Shown one piece after another: positions 10,501 through 22,031 of a stretch of DNA of 64,000 bases. How positions within the stretch are numbered: the stretch's first letter is position 1; every line of letters starts with the position of its first letter. A program made the translations under genes and the position numbers. The stretch spans positions 39,455,113-39,519,112 of the forward strand of contig CM075853.1 of the NCBI GenBank assembly GCA_037975125.1, in the 5' to 3' direction. The DNA comes from Latrodectus hesperus. Its lineage: Eukaryota > Arthropoda > Arachnida > Araneae > Theridiidae. Under the pieces are notes generated by a model. It had not been told where the DNA came from. It did no database searches and saw nothing but the letters and a program-made list of their open reading frames with translations.

Positions 10501-13500
10501 TCTTGAAACTGTTCATAGTAAGCTCTTAAAATTTTTGTTAAGTTAGGCATTAAAATGTTTGATAAATTAATAACAATTATATAAAAAATAAAATGCCTGA
10601 ATGAAATTTTTTTATTGGCAATATTTTTAAGTAGATTATCAGAGTTTATACATAATCATAATTATTATCAGATTGAATTAAAGTAGTCAATAAATCCTGT
10701 TTTTTGAAACTATTGAGGAAATTAAAACTTGATTACTTGAATTGCTTATTTTATTTACTCCCTATTAATGATATCATTTGCCATATGTATGATTGCTTAT
10801 GTAATTACTATACATAGAGGAATTCTTTTTTGTCTTAAAATTTTATTAAATTAACAAAACTATGTATTAAAAATTAAAGATGTAATCTTTGAGAAATTTG
10901 TTTCTAGTTATTATTTTTGTAATTAAGTTACAAAAATAATGAAAATAAGTTGTTATAAATTGTAAATTTTGTTGTCCACATTATAAGATGCTCTGTGCAT
11001 AATCTGATAAAAAATATTCTTCACCAGGAAAGTTTTGAAAGAAATGTCATTTATATTTCATAAAATAACAGAAGGACCACAACTCAGCTGACTTATTTCA
11101 GTTATAATCAGTTTTGTCTTATTATATTCAATAATTAATTTGATTCCTTGGAAAGATATTACAGTTGTTAATATCTATAGTCATTCTGCACTTTATCTTG
11201 ACTGGAACTGTTCATTCTGAAACTATTCAAGTTTGTATATCATCATTTGAAAACCAAATTGTATAAATTACCCAGCAAATTTTAAACTAAAAGCTATAGA
11301 GAAGACAAATAAAAAAGGGTGACAAACATGTTAATTTTAGATGGAAAATAAAGCATGCACAATACAAAAGAAAAAAATTTATCTTCTGTTGAAAAATAAT
11401 CTGTTCAAATGAGCTATGCACTGTTAAAAATAATCCATTTTTTCCCTTAATTATTAACGAAACAAATATATTTTATTTCTAAAACAAGTTTAACCTAGTT
11501 TTAAAAGTTTTTAAAAATGCAAAATCAATAAGTTTTCCTAGAATATTTTCAGAATTAACACTTTTGGTGATCAATCTGTTGCTTTAATCTCAGTTTATCA
11601 CACTTTGCGATAAAGTACATCCAATCAGATGTTTTCATAATAAATGTTTTTTTCTGTAAAATTTATTATATTTTAATTATATTGTGTATTTATGTGATAC
11701 CACATTACTAGCAGTATATATTTTTGACTATTCACTGAAAAAATTGCTGTGGTTTATATACCACTGCAGATTATGCAATGCTTTTATGTTTTAACTTGTA
11801 AAAAAGTCTTGCAGATAATATGCTGCTGCTTATTAAATACAGGAAAATATTGTAAATAATTATAATGAAAATTCCAAAATTTAGATATTTAAAGTTTAAA
11901 AGAACATGAGATATTAGTGTTTAAACTTGGAGCTTGACCTCAAGTGGGATTTTAATCCTAAATTATGGTTGTATGAGACATAATTTATAGGTTGGTGAAG
12001 TAACTGTGCAGTGCTTGTGCTATGAAAATTTGAAATCATGCCAAACCTGTACCGTCTCATAGGATTTTGCTAAAATTTCATTTTAGCATCAATTAGAAAA
12101 ATATTTAAAAATGAACAAAAATGCATAAAAATAATGAAATTATTATGATTATTCATGCTAAATTGTCATATTTAAGATAGATTATTTATCCCTGTTCTTC
12201 TTCTTCTTCTTCTTCGAGTTGGGTTTGTATGTCATTGAGCACCTCTGCTTTTATCAGCATTTTGTACTGTTAACTCCAAACCCAATGTTTCTTAGTTCCA
12301 TTTGCTCGGATCACCCACTTTATTAATAAAGTCTGATAACCCTTTAATGGAATCTAGGTGTAACTCTCTAGTATGGATGATGCCTAAAGAGGTTAATCTA
12401 GGGAGGGCAAGAGCCTCGCATTCATAAATGATATGCTTGGCCGTTTCCTCTTGCATATGACATTTCCTGCAGATAGGATCTTGCTGAAACAGTCCCATTT
12501 TATGGAGATGTTTTCTGAAATAGTAGTGCCCAGTTATGAAGCCTACGATTAAACGTATCTTCTGCCTAGAGCATCTAAGAATTTCATAGGAAATCCTCGC
12601 TGATGACCTACAGATCATACCTTTAGCGTGGGTTTGACCAGGAGATTTGAGCCAAGCTTCATACATCTTCTGTTTTTCCCATCTGCGAACATTGGTTTTT
12701 GCGGTCTTCAAATTGATCCCACAAAAAGTCTGCACCAATGGGAGCAAAAGACGATCCTTGTTTAGCAAGCTCATTAGCCCTTTCATTACCTTCGATACCT
12801 TTGTGCCCTGGCACCCATACAAGGATCACCTTGCTTCTAGTTGCCAGTTCTGTAAGAAGGTTTCTACATTCCAAAATCATTTTTGATTCGATTTCGAAAA
12901 ACTGAGCGCCTTTTAAAAGGCTTGACTGTCACTAAAAATTAGAATCCGCTTACCGTGGTAGCCCTTCCTCATATTTAGTCGCAGACCGTGGATAATGGCC
13001 AAAACTTCTGCCTGGAAGACCGTAGCGTATCGCCCAAGGCTTACAGATAGGCTGGTTAACATAATAATTAAACTTAATAGAACACCAGTAAAAGTTATCC
13101 CTGTTGTTTGAGACTTGTTATTTTTAAAATTTTATCTTTATGAATTTTAGACTTTCTTTCATAACATGATTAAAAACTAGACTCAGTGACATACAAAGCA
13201 GGATTATTTTCAGTTTAAATTATTGCACATCCAGCTTATATTCAGTATCATATTGCTTATCTTGTATAATGTGTAACAATTTATTTTCTTATATAATTAA
13301 ATGCAAATTTATTTGGTAGAAGCAATAATAAATATACTCAAGTGAAATCTTAGCTTTTTCACTGAAATATTGAAATTTCATTGCAAGGGAAGATTTCCTT
13401 ATGTGATCTAACTTCAGGAATGCAACAAGATTTTTCTTTAAGAACTTTTTTTCCCTTTTTTAATAAAAATATGAATTAAAAAATGTAATATCCAGAATTA

Positions 13501-13621
13501 ATTTTTTTAGGAGTTTTGAATTCAAAATGTTCTTAAAGGCATATTATAGTCAAATAAAATTTCATCATGATTTAAATGTAATTTGTTCATTGCTAAGTTA
13601 TATCTTGCTTACGTAGTTTAA

Positions 13622-13665
<44 letters not shown>

Positions 13666-16600
13666 TTATGCATCAGTTGGCTATGTTCTGAGATATCGTC
13701 TTCAGAATAAGATTACTAAAACTATGTTAAGTAGAACAAACTTTGAGATTTTTTAAACTATTTATTGTAAAAAAAGATAAGTAGCATAAAAATATAAATA
13801 ATTTGTTACATCATTAGACAAAACACTAGGTTTCTTTAAGAGTTTTTGTTTGCAGTATTTCCCTATAATTATGCTAAATAACTGCAATAAATATTTATTC
13901 TACTAAAAATCTATTCTTGAACAAAGTACTTTATGCTGCTGATTTTCTGTGCACTAGTAATACATAACATAATTTAGAAGCTGTCTTATTTGTATTAATG
14001 TTAAAAGTTAAAGAAATTAAAAATTCATTATAAATTTTTCATTTCTTTATTTTTTATCATAAATATTTATTTTTGAAATCTATTCTCTTGTAAAAATCTT
14101 TATGTATTCTTTTGATATTTATGCAACTTTAATGCGAAGTTTAACTAAGCAAACGGTACCATAATGTTTAAATTTTATGTGTACATTTTTTTTCTTTTAA
14201 AGTATTATTTTTCCTAAAGAAAAGTAAATTTGCATGATTGTAGTTTCAATTGCATTTACTTAGAAATAGAAATTTATTTATTGCATATGCTTTTATGATT
14301 GTAATTTTTGAAATTTTATTTTAGGTTTATATCTTGATGCACAAGCTGGATTTAGATTTTTGTTGCAAGTTCCATACATTGACAAAAGAAAAATTGTTGT
14401 TTTTGGTAGATCTCTTGGTGGAGCTGTAGCAATTGATTTAGCTAGTCATCCTGAATATGGGAAGAACATACTTGTATTAATTGTTGAAAATTCCTTTACT
14501 AGTATACCAGATATTGCCAGAGAAATGTTCAATTTGAGAATTTTGCATTGGTTACCAACTTGGGCTTTTAAAAATCAAGTAAAATATTAAGCATATTTTG
14601 AATGCTAAAATATGATTTGCATGTTTGATGGCTTAGAAATATTGTAAGCAATTTATTAAAATGTATTATATTTATTTAAATAGAAAGTTAAGAAACAAAA
14701 AAATTTCTGACTTAAAGATGTAAGTATGCTTAAGTTATATTTGCTATTAATATAATTCAGCAATTGATAATTTCCTGTAATTCGCTAGCCCTTTTTTGAG
14801 CAAACGAAGAAAAAAACGTCGCATAATCAGCAGCGACATATAATATGCGACCATTTTCCTGACAAATCGTCGAAAATTTATACTGCTGATAATTTGGTGC
14901 CAAATAAAATAAAAATGCACATTATGATTAAAAATATAATAAATTCTACAGAAAAAATATTTATAATGATAAAGATCTATTTGAATCCACCTCAATGCAA
15001 AGTGAGATTAACAGATATGAAACCTTTGTTATCGATCAAGATCAAAGAAGATTCTAGTAAAACTTATCGATTATTAGATTTTAATAACTTTTAAAACAAG
15101 GTTAGACAAATTAAAAAAATAAACTATATTTGTTTCATTAATAGTTAAATGAAAGAAATGGATTATTTTCTAACTGCGGATGGAATGCATATTTTCTTTT
15201 GTACTGCGCATGCTTTGTTTTTCCCCTTATGTTACACGTTTGTTGACATTTTTTCATTTGCCTTCCCTATAGCTTTCATTTTAAAATTTGCTCTGTAACT
15301 TAATAATTTTCATTTCCCTATCAGGATATATAAATTTGAATGCTTTCAGAGTGGAGTAGTTCCATTCAAGACAGAATACAAAATGATGTTAGCGAATTAC
15401 AAATTTAATATTGTTCAGAGGAACTGAATTCATTCTTGAACATAATTGGGACAATGCTAATTTTAGTTAAAATAAGTGAACTGAGTATTGGCGCCATCTG
15501 TTATTTATTTTATGAAACCTAAACTGCATTTCTTTCAAAACTTTATTATAATTATTTCTCATAAAAAATATTTTTTTGTCAGATTATCCGCGACAGCATA
15601 TACAATGGTATAATTTGGAACTTGCAATTATATTGTAATATTACATTTTTCATACTTCATTCTTTTACTTATATCATGAATTTTCATATATTTTCACCAT
15701 TTATTTATACAATTTTTAAATTATAATTGTTGCATTTTTTCTAACAAAATAGCTGTTTTTTCATTTTTATATTATGTTAGCGGTAGTATTTTTTTCATAC
15801 ATTAAATTAAAAGGAAATGGTAAAATTTATTTTCACCATACAAATGAAGTATTCAATACATCAATTAGTCCTTGAATATTTTTAAGAGGAGAGTTTATTT
15901 TTATGTTAAATAAATAGATTGAAGGTTGTTTTGTTTTGTAAAACTGAAAATGATATTATATTATTTAGAAACTTATATTATTTGAAAATTAGTTTTTAAT
16001 TTAAGAAAGAATGAAATTTTAAGAATAATAAATTTAGCTTGAAAAATGAACTGAATTTTTAAATTTTTATTGAAGCTTTACTGATTAAATAATTCTATAT
16101 ATTCAAACTTTTGAAGATGGATCACTTTGATTATTTCATTTTACATTTAGATTTTATAAATCTTTTGAAAAACATAAATTGAAGCTTTAAAAGTTTGTAT
16201 ATATTTTCAACAAAGCTAACTTCCATTTTTCAACAGAAACATTCAATTTTATTATTTGAGGAATTATTATATATTCATGAAAGTCTTTTTGCTAAAGCTT
16301 TCAAAATTAATATCAATTTATGATACTATTTTTAATGTAAAATCATTTTTTCCTTATTAGCTCTTTTTTTAAAGTTTACAAATAATAATTATGTCAAAGC
16401 CTTTCAGGGCTTTTCAATTTTTTTTAAGCAACTTAGAGAATTGCTATTCAAGATTTGGTACATCTCTGTCATTTCATTGTTTGTAAGCAAGGACTTATTT
16501 GATCAGAATCTTGATTTTACATTGGAAGCTAAAATATTACAAATTTTCGCACCCAAAAATAGAAGTATATTGATTAAACTGAGAGCATATTTTTTGAAAC

Positions 16601-19600
16601 CAAATATGGGTGTTTTTGCTACAATTCAGTTTTAAATTTAGATTATATTTTTCTATGAATATTTTCCTTTGTATGAGATAATTGATTAATATTCCAAGTG
16701 AATTGCTATGATTTTTATATCTAATAGAATATCCTTTTTTCTTTGAGGCCCTAAACCAATTGTTTTGTTTGTTTTATTATTTTGAGATACAATAATGATA
16801 ATATATATTTTATAGATATAAAAATCATTTTAATTTATTGAAAAATTGTTATTTTTTTGAAATTAATTTTTGGAGTTTTTAATTAATTGCTAAGCAAATG
16901 CAGCATCAAACTTGTTAATAACATTCTAATTCAGGGATGGGCAAACTTTTTCGGTTACTTGCATTTGCAGGCCGACAAATTTTTTTTACGAAGGTAAACA
17001 CTTGGATAGTGTTTACCTTTGTAAAAAATTTTATTGGTCTGATAATTTTTTTACAAAGACTTTCTAATTTATTATTTAAAGTATATTATTAATTATTTAT
17101 ATTTAAAGTATATTATTAATTTAGAGGAAAATGTGTCATAAAATGAGGCATAAATTGCTTAAAAAATGTCAATTTTCATGCATGCATGTTATAGGATTTT
17201 AATGTGCTAATACATTTTTAGTTAGTTTGATAATGAACTAAGACATTTTTTCAAAACTTTTTTCTATAAAGTTAATGAAAAAAATTGAATTGTATTTATT
17301 TATTGCATTATATTAGAAATCCAAAGCAATGCAATTCTGTTGCTCAATATTGGATTTTATTATTGCATGACATCCAAGATCATGTTATAATTATAAAGAC
17401 ATTATAATTTATATTTAATGCTGGGACAATAGGGAGCTTATAGCTCCCTCAGATCACATAATTTCTGTAGTACTAAATAGGCAGTATCTAGCAGTCTTCA
17501 CAGTTTGTAATAAATGTAAATTTTTTTTGGACAAACTAATTTAGCATTTATAAATTCATAAAATATGCATTAAATGAAATGAATAAAAATTTTTGTAAAA
17601 ATGTGTTCATTTTTTTAAAATATTAAAATATGATAGTTATTTAAAAAAGTAAAATTTCAGACAATTTTTCTTTCAGATAAAACTAATAGTTTGTCCCACA
17701 AATGAATTATTTTTTTCCGCTAGTATCAGCTAAGTCTTATACTATGCTTACAAATTTTATAAGGAATCTCTTCAGCCCTAAAAACTAGACACTAACATTC
17801 GCCCATGATATCCTATACTTATCATTTCAGCAAATAGGAAGATTTACTGATCTTCATTCTACAATTTTACAAGGATAAGAATTAAAGAAGAAATATTTTG
17901 ATATTTTTGTATATTATGATTTTATTCATCTAGCATATTTCATTTTGAACTGATAAATAACCATTTTAAATAATTTATGTTCCATTTTCTTCAGTTGAAA
18001 AAAAAAATGCAAAGCAAACTGGTGAAAACTGAATATTTAGTTAATTTTGTTTTAATTTCTTTGGTATGAAACATTGTAAGATAAAATGTAAATTTCTTGT
18101 GTACAATATTTCATCCATTTTGATTATCTTGCTGTAATATTGATTAAATTATTGGTATTGAAATAATTCTGAGCACAAATTGCTGAAACTGTAAGAGTTT
18201 ACACTTGAACATTTGTTTCATTTTGAGTAATCATAAATCTTTAGACTTATTTTGCCATGCTGACTTAAACTGGAAAAATTACACCTTTTCTTTATATGTA
18301 CATGCACAAACAAAATATGCATCAGCTATTTAGAGACATTCAAGTAAATTTAGAAGATTAAAAAAATTAATATGTGTAATAAAATTTGCTTACATCATAA
18401 ACGAAACTTTATAAATTACCTCCAATCTTAGTTGATTTTTAAATACAGGCCAACAATTTTAGTATGTCTTTACTCCATTGTGATAATTAAATCTTTATTT
18501 GAAACATTACCATATGATTTTGACTTATTTGTTTTTTGCTGTTATATAAAGAATAGATTTATTGTAATGTCTTATTCATTATGATCTGTGAGACATTAGT
18601 ATCTGAGATTATTAATGTTTGTCAGAAAAAGAGCTCTGAGCATACATGAAATTATATTTCACATTCCATGACTTTGGTAAAATGTTTTATTCTTAGTTTT
18701 CTAATTGTTTTCTCTGATACAGTGATAGTTTTTGTTACTGTCCCTGTTTGATTTTCTGAGATGTTATTTTGTAAGTTATATTCTTGACAATTGTGCAAAA
18801 GATAAAAAATGTTTTTAAATTCTAGTTAGAGGCACTGTGTTTCTTCTGAATTTTGTGAACAAGTCAATTTATAATTTACCTGAATTTAACCTAACAAACT
18901 TTAATAATTTTTTATTTTGCTAGTAAAACCACTATTACATTTTTGTTATCTTATAGCATAACTCTATGTACCAATATTTTTTAATTTCTTATTTTGGTTT
19001 AGTTTTTATCTATAAAGAAGGTAAAGAAAGTGAAACGGCCCTCTTTATTTATTTCTGGACAAGCTGATGTCATTATTCCACCCAACATGATGAGAGCACT
19101 TCTACAAGTAAGTCATAAAAATATTCTTTGATATTGTGTATTTAGTTTTAAATTTTTTTAAAAAGATTATGAAATTATTAAATTTTTGAACTGAAATTTT
19201 ATATGTATTATCCATTAATCGTAATTCTAAATTAAATGAATAATGTACTAAATCAGTTTTTTTGGATACTGAATCAGTGATTATTATAATTTTTTCTGAA
19301 TAATTTTTATTGTAGCTGCCATAAAAATAATAATTCAAGATTAATTTATTGTTAAGTTTTTTAATATACTGTTGTGCTACTTTTCCATCCTGAGGGCAGA
19401 TTTCCATCTCAAAAATTTTTGTGGTTGAGATTTCAATACAAAAATTTATGTTTCATGAGACATTTTCAATTAAATCTAAAATATTTTTTCAAAATGATAC
19501 ACTTAAAGGAACTGTTTGAACTTAGTTTTATCTTAAATTTAACTGATCTTTAGAGCAAGATTTATCATCTTTATCACAATTTGAGTGTTACTGTGATGAG

Positions 19601-22031
19601 ATAATTGAGACTTAAGAAAAATCTGAAAGCTTTTTGTATGCAAATGAGCTACTGAATTGAAAACAAACCTTCTTTTACTTTAATACCATAAATTATTGAG
19701 CTCACACAAAGATTGGCTTATTATAAATTAATTTTGGCCAGACTAAAGATGGGAAAATCTTGTGAAACATATCTTATATATATATGGTCAAGGTTAAAAG
19801 AATGAGGGAGTCTTTTTGTGACAAATTGAATAATTTTCATTAAATGTTAATAAAACTATAAATAAAATAGATGTAAAATAAAAAAGTGTACTTAAGGTTT
19901 TCAATGATGAAATGAAATAATTTATTATTTATATTTCAAATTTGTTCTAAAAGAAAAGTTTTATCAACCAATTTATCTATATATTATAAATACTAAAATA
20001 AAAATATACTTAATGTTTGTAAAGTAATATATTTATATGATATTTACAAAACAGTGTTTAAATTGGAAAATAGGGTAACAGTTAAATTATAATTCATAAG
20101 CAGTATAATTCTTTAAAGCTTTTCTTTTGAGATTTTAATGAAATAATTGGGATAGGATTTATTTTTTTTGAATTATGGACATAAATTGTATTTTATTCAA
20201 TCAAATTTTGAACTTTCAATTGAATTTAATTTACTGGATTTATTGAACTGAAGTGGATCTTATGTTTTAATGTATTGATAGATTATTATGTGATTTTTTT
20301 CCTCACATAAAAAAAGTATTAAATAAGAAAATTTTAGGATTTAGATAGAAAAAGGATCTCTTAATTCAGTCTAAGAATATTTTAAATATTATTTGATCAA
20401 CAAGAAAAAAACTTTCTTTTAAATTTATTCATAGATATTTTAGTACATTTTAATAAGTTAGACAAATTTCTCCAGAATGAAATTCTTATTCTTCTATAAT
20501 ATATTCTGGGTTATACAATATTTTTAATCTTCTCTTTTTTCTTTCTTTTTTATATAAAAAATAAGGAGACATGAATTTTTACTATCATTATTTTGTTTAT
20601 TTAATTGAAAGAATGTCTTTTAAAAATTCTGTAAGCAATATAAGTGTAAATCTATACATGTTGTTGGATTCAGCTCATTTATTCTAATTATTAGATATTG
20701 TCTCTAATTATCAAAATAATAATAATTCTCATATTTATGACATTAAATTATCTTCTTTGATTTAAATAATTGAATCTTAAATGTTACTAAATTACTTAAT
20801 GAGCTTTCTTTATTATTTTTAATGATACATTTTATGTACATATTTGCTATTTATATTGTTTGCATAAAGTAGATCAAATTTGCTCAGTTACAAAATTTAT
20901 GTGATGTGTGAAATTATTGATATTTATATCATATGTACTTCTAATTATGAAATTTATGCAATTGTCATTGAAAATATTTTTCTCTGTCAAAACAAAATTA
21001 TACAACTGTCATTGAAAATACTTTTTAATGACAGTTGTATAATTTTTTTCGGTTCTATTGAATTATAATTTTAAATATTTATCATATTTATAAATTAGAT
21101 TTGCATATTTATATTTGTTATTTTAGGAAGCTGGAAGCTCAATTAAAAGATTATATCCTATTGAATTTGGTACTCATAATGAGACATGGCAATGCAAAGG
21201 TTATTATAAAATGATAAACATGTTTATTGATGATGTAAGTTATAGAATTTTAATTGCATTAAACTTCCAATTTTGTTTTAGTCCATATGGTTAAAAAATG
21301 TACATATTTATAGATATAAAAGCAATATGATTTACTTTTCACCTTTGTATGTAGAAAATTTGATAATATCATAACATTTTCTTTACTTGTAAAACAGATT
21401 TTTTAAAAAAAATAAATGGTTTTGTAATGCTTCATTATTTGCATTTTGTAAATGCATGATGAATATGGAAAATAACTATTGTTTTCAAAATTAAAAGTGT
21501 ATAATTGAGTAAATATATTTCATATATTTGTTTGATTTAATTGAATAAATAAAATTTTATAAATAAAACTTATATTTTACTTTAACTGAATGATTTACTT
21601 TATTTTTTCTTGAGAAAATCTCCACAATATCTATTAATCGAATTTTAATAAAATAATGTTTTTATATTTTTGACTGATTTATAGAAATAATTGATAGCAT
21701 GTACATTGATAGCATTCTTATGTTTAGAGCTAAATATTTGCTAATTATCTAATGATTCCTTTGTAAAACAAGATCTTTTTAGGAAATCAAAGTTTTCTGT
21801 TACGTAATGTTTGTTTTTTGTTTTGTAATTCAGAATTGCATTCATAATGTAGATAAAAAGAGTTGTAAAAGCTAGTCAGAACTTATGTAGTATAATAGTT
21901 ACTTTCACATATTGATTTAATTCATTTGTTGTTAACGTTATCTTTTATGTAATTTTTTCAAGGTGATGTTGGCTCAAGAAATGAATATTTGCCCATCTAA
22001 TTTTGATGGAGGGGGTGGAGAAATATATTAA
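4217..22031 (+). CDS. ABHD13: ABHD13, alpha/beta-hydrolase domain-containing protein 13 (7 coding exons)
   Basis: A single-pass or hairpin-anchored membrane serine hydrolase of the ABHD13 (BEM46-like) family. Its physiological substrate is poorly known; depalmitoylase-like activity has been discussed for relatives. The join is 4217-4517, 8233-8464, 9582-9682, 14325-14578, 19003-19107, 21127-21234 and 21963-22031, giving 1170 nt and 389 codons plus stop in frame; all introns are GT..AG. Residues 69-104 are hydrophobic, as at the N terminus of vertebrate ABHD13. 'HGNAGNIGHR' (169-178) forms the oxyanion region. The nucleophile is Ser241 in 'GRSLGG', the acid Asp318 in 'SGQADVIIPP', and the base His348 in 'GTHNETWQCKGY'. 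Human ABHD13 is about 337 aa; the extra length here is mostly an N-terminal extension of roughly 45 polar residues. The identification is firm; the exact start is less so. Confidence 0.95.
4709..4926. repeat. Diverged direct repeat pair in intron 1
   Basis: Copy A (4709-4792) and copy B (4839-4926) share the order 'attttgagaaatt' ... 'aatgag' ... 'caccag' ... 'cttttt/ttttcgtttt...taaa'. Their starts are about 130 bases apart and roughly 70 percent of bases agree by eye. It looks like an old segmental duplication or two relics of one short repeat family. Confidence 0.55.
6085..6395 (-). mobile_element. tRNA-derived SINE, family 1, copy in ABHD13 intron 1
   Basis: Read on the - strand, it starts with a tRNA-like head: a box A-like 'TGGTCTGGTTAGTTAAGGC' near 6385-6360, and the box B 'GAGTTCGAATCCCAGG' near 6334-6319. 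A body 'GGGGCACGTTAAAACTGG' follows (about 6286-6269), and the 3' end has 'AGGTACAGAGAAGCATG'. It matches the better-preserved copy at 32400-32705 along its whole length. The short ORF on this strand (6245-5955) is only an open frame in the SINE body. Confidence 0.8.
8233..8464 (+). CDS. ABHD13: ABHD13 exon 2 (codons 101-178)
   Basis: The acceptor is ttatAG (8231-8232) and the donor AG|GTAATT (8465). It encodes 'GFLYQVGDYFLYHPNQPPQS', the conserved 'RLYVPLP' entry to the hydrolase fold, and the oxyanion-region motif 'LHGNAGNIGHR'. The last codon (Arg178) is split by the intron (phase 2). Confidence 0.95.
8465..9581 (+). other. ABHD13 intron 2
   Basis: This AT-rich intron of 1117 bases runs from GTAATT to ctcttAG. 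I see no transposon, repeat array or credible ORF in it. Confidence 0.85.
9582..9682 (+). CDS. ABHD13: ABHD13 exon 3 (codons 178-212, partial)
   Basis: A 101-base exon between ctcttAG and G|GTATTC. It encodes 'LPNAQGLYQYCGFNVLLLEY' and then 'RGYGLSEGSPSEE', matching the human 'DYRGYGKSEGEASEE'. It is too short to appear in simple ORF searches; the homology and consistent intron phases support it. Confidence 0.93.
12186..12196. repeat. Target site duplication, left copy (LINE in intron 3)
   Basis: 'ttatccctgtt' is repeated exactly at 13095-13105 on the other side of the LINE fragment. Confidence 0.85.
12197..13094 (-). mobile_element. 5'-truncated non-LTR retrotransposon, RNase H-bearing clade (I/R1/LOA-like)
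   Basis: The - strand encodes the C-terminal part of a LINE polyprotein. First is an RNase H domain: 'RYATVFQAEVLAIIHGLRL' near 13030-12975, 'ILIFSDSQA' near 12945-12920, and 'VILVWVPGHKGIEGNERANE' near 12832-12775. A C-terminal zinc-knuckle-like tail follows with 'CRKCHMQEETAKHIIYECEA' (CxxCx7HxxxxC) near 12465-12406. Frameshifts separate the segments, so it is dead. The 3' end carries a (GAA)n tail, seen on the + strand as the cttcttctt run at 12197-12215. Exact 11-bp target duplications flank 12197-13094, which defines a classic 5'-truncated insertion antisense to ABHD13. Confidence 0.92.
13095..13105. repeat. Target site duplication, right copy (LINE in intron 3)
   Basis: Exact 11-base copy of 12186-12196. 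Confidence 0.85.
13621..13661. repeat. (TA)n microsatellite in intron 3
   Basis: A run of alternating T and A with one interruption, about 41 bases. Confidence 0.95.
14325..14578 (+). CDS. ABHD13: ABHD13 exon 4 (codons 212-296), carries the nucleophile
   Basis: Acceptor attttAG, donor CAA|GTAAAA, ending in phase 0. It encodes 'GLYLDAQAG', the nucleophile elbow 'VVFGRSLGGAVAIDLAS' with Ser241, and 'IVENSFTSIPDIAREMF', which matches the human 'MVENTFLSIPHMASTLF'. It ends with 'LPTWAFKNQ'. Confidence 0.95.
14579..19002 (+). other. ABHD13 intron 4
   Basis: This intron of 4424 bases runs from GTAAAA to gtttAG. It contains a 75-base foldback (16968-17042) beside a hAT-like terminal sequence (16932-16951). 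The open frames at 14747-15094 and 16441-16635 have no recognisable homology and are probably chance. Confidence 0.85.
16932..17042. repeat. hAT-like terminal sequence plus 35-nt-arm foldback
   Basis: 'cagggatgggcaaacttttt' (16932-16951) resembles the ends of hAT elements (CAGGGGTGGCCAAA type); no partner end was found. Just inside lies a foldback. The left arm 16968-17002 pairs with 17008-17042 around the loop tggat; the inner 11 bases (aggtaaacact) pair perfectly and the outer part imperfectly. Confidence 0.6.
19003..19107 (+). CDS. ABHD13: ABHD13 exon 5 (codons 297-331), carries the catalytic Asp
   Basis: Acceptor gtttAG, donor CAA|GTAAGT; exactly 35 codons with phase 0 at both ends. It encodes 'FLSIKKVKKVKRPSLFISGQ' and 'ADVIIPPNMMRALLQ', matching the human 'MPSLFISGLSDQLIPP'. 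Asp318 is the acid of the triad. Confidence 0.93.
19108..21126 (+). other. ABHD13 intron 5
   Basis: This intron of 2019 bases runs from GTAAGT to ttttAG. It is AT-rich. The only clear structure is the 19-bp perfect hairpin at 20995-21045 near the acceptor. The ORFs at 19102-19407 (-) and 20880-21068 (+) are chance frames. Confidence 0.85.
20995..21045. repeat. 19-bp perfect inverted repeat upstream of exon 6
   Basis: 20995-21013 (aaattatacaactgtcatt) is the exact reverse complement of 21027-21045, with a 13-base loop whose ends (gaaaa / ttttt) can also pair. The left arm and loop also resemble 20959-20980 (aattgtcattgaaaatattt), a direct repeat about 44 bases earlier. The hairpin ends 81 bases before exon 6. 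Confidence 0.85.
21127..21234 (+). CDS. ABHD13: ABHD13 exon 6 (codons 332-367), carries the catalytic His
   Basis: Acceptor ttttAG, donor GAT|GTAAGT; 36 codons, phase 0. It encodes 'IEFGTHNETWQCKGYYKMIN', matching the human 'FPDGTHNDTWQCQGYF'. His348 is the catalytic base. Confidence 0.94.
21235..21962 (+). other. ABHD13 intron 6
   Basis: This AT-rich intron of 728 bases runs from GTAAGT to ttcaAG. I see nothing else in it. Confidence 0.8.
21963..22031 (+). CDS. ABHD13: ABHD13 exon 7 (codons 368-389 and stop)
   Basis: Acceptor tcaAG at 21961-21962, stop TAA at 22029-22031. It encodes 'VMLAQEMNICPSNFDGGGGE' and 'IY'. The tail is not conserved with vertebrate ABHD13, which is expected for this family, so support is the splice acceptor, the matching phase and the in-frame stop. 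Confidence 0.8.
   Translation: MMLAQEMNICPSNFDGGGGEIY

Larger units (their letters stand above)
9683..14324 (+). other. ABHD13 intron 3
   Basis: The largest intron, 4642 bases, from GTATTC to attttAG. It contains the LINE 3' fragment at 12197-13094 and a (TA)n tract at 13621-13661. The rest (9683-12185 and 13106-14324) is AT-rich and shows nothing recognisable. Confidence 0.85.

Noticed and set aside
12647..12886. 79-codon + strand ORF
   Set aside because: Antisense of the LINE RNase H region (WVPGHKGIEGNE on the - strand).
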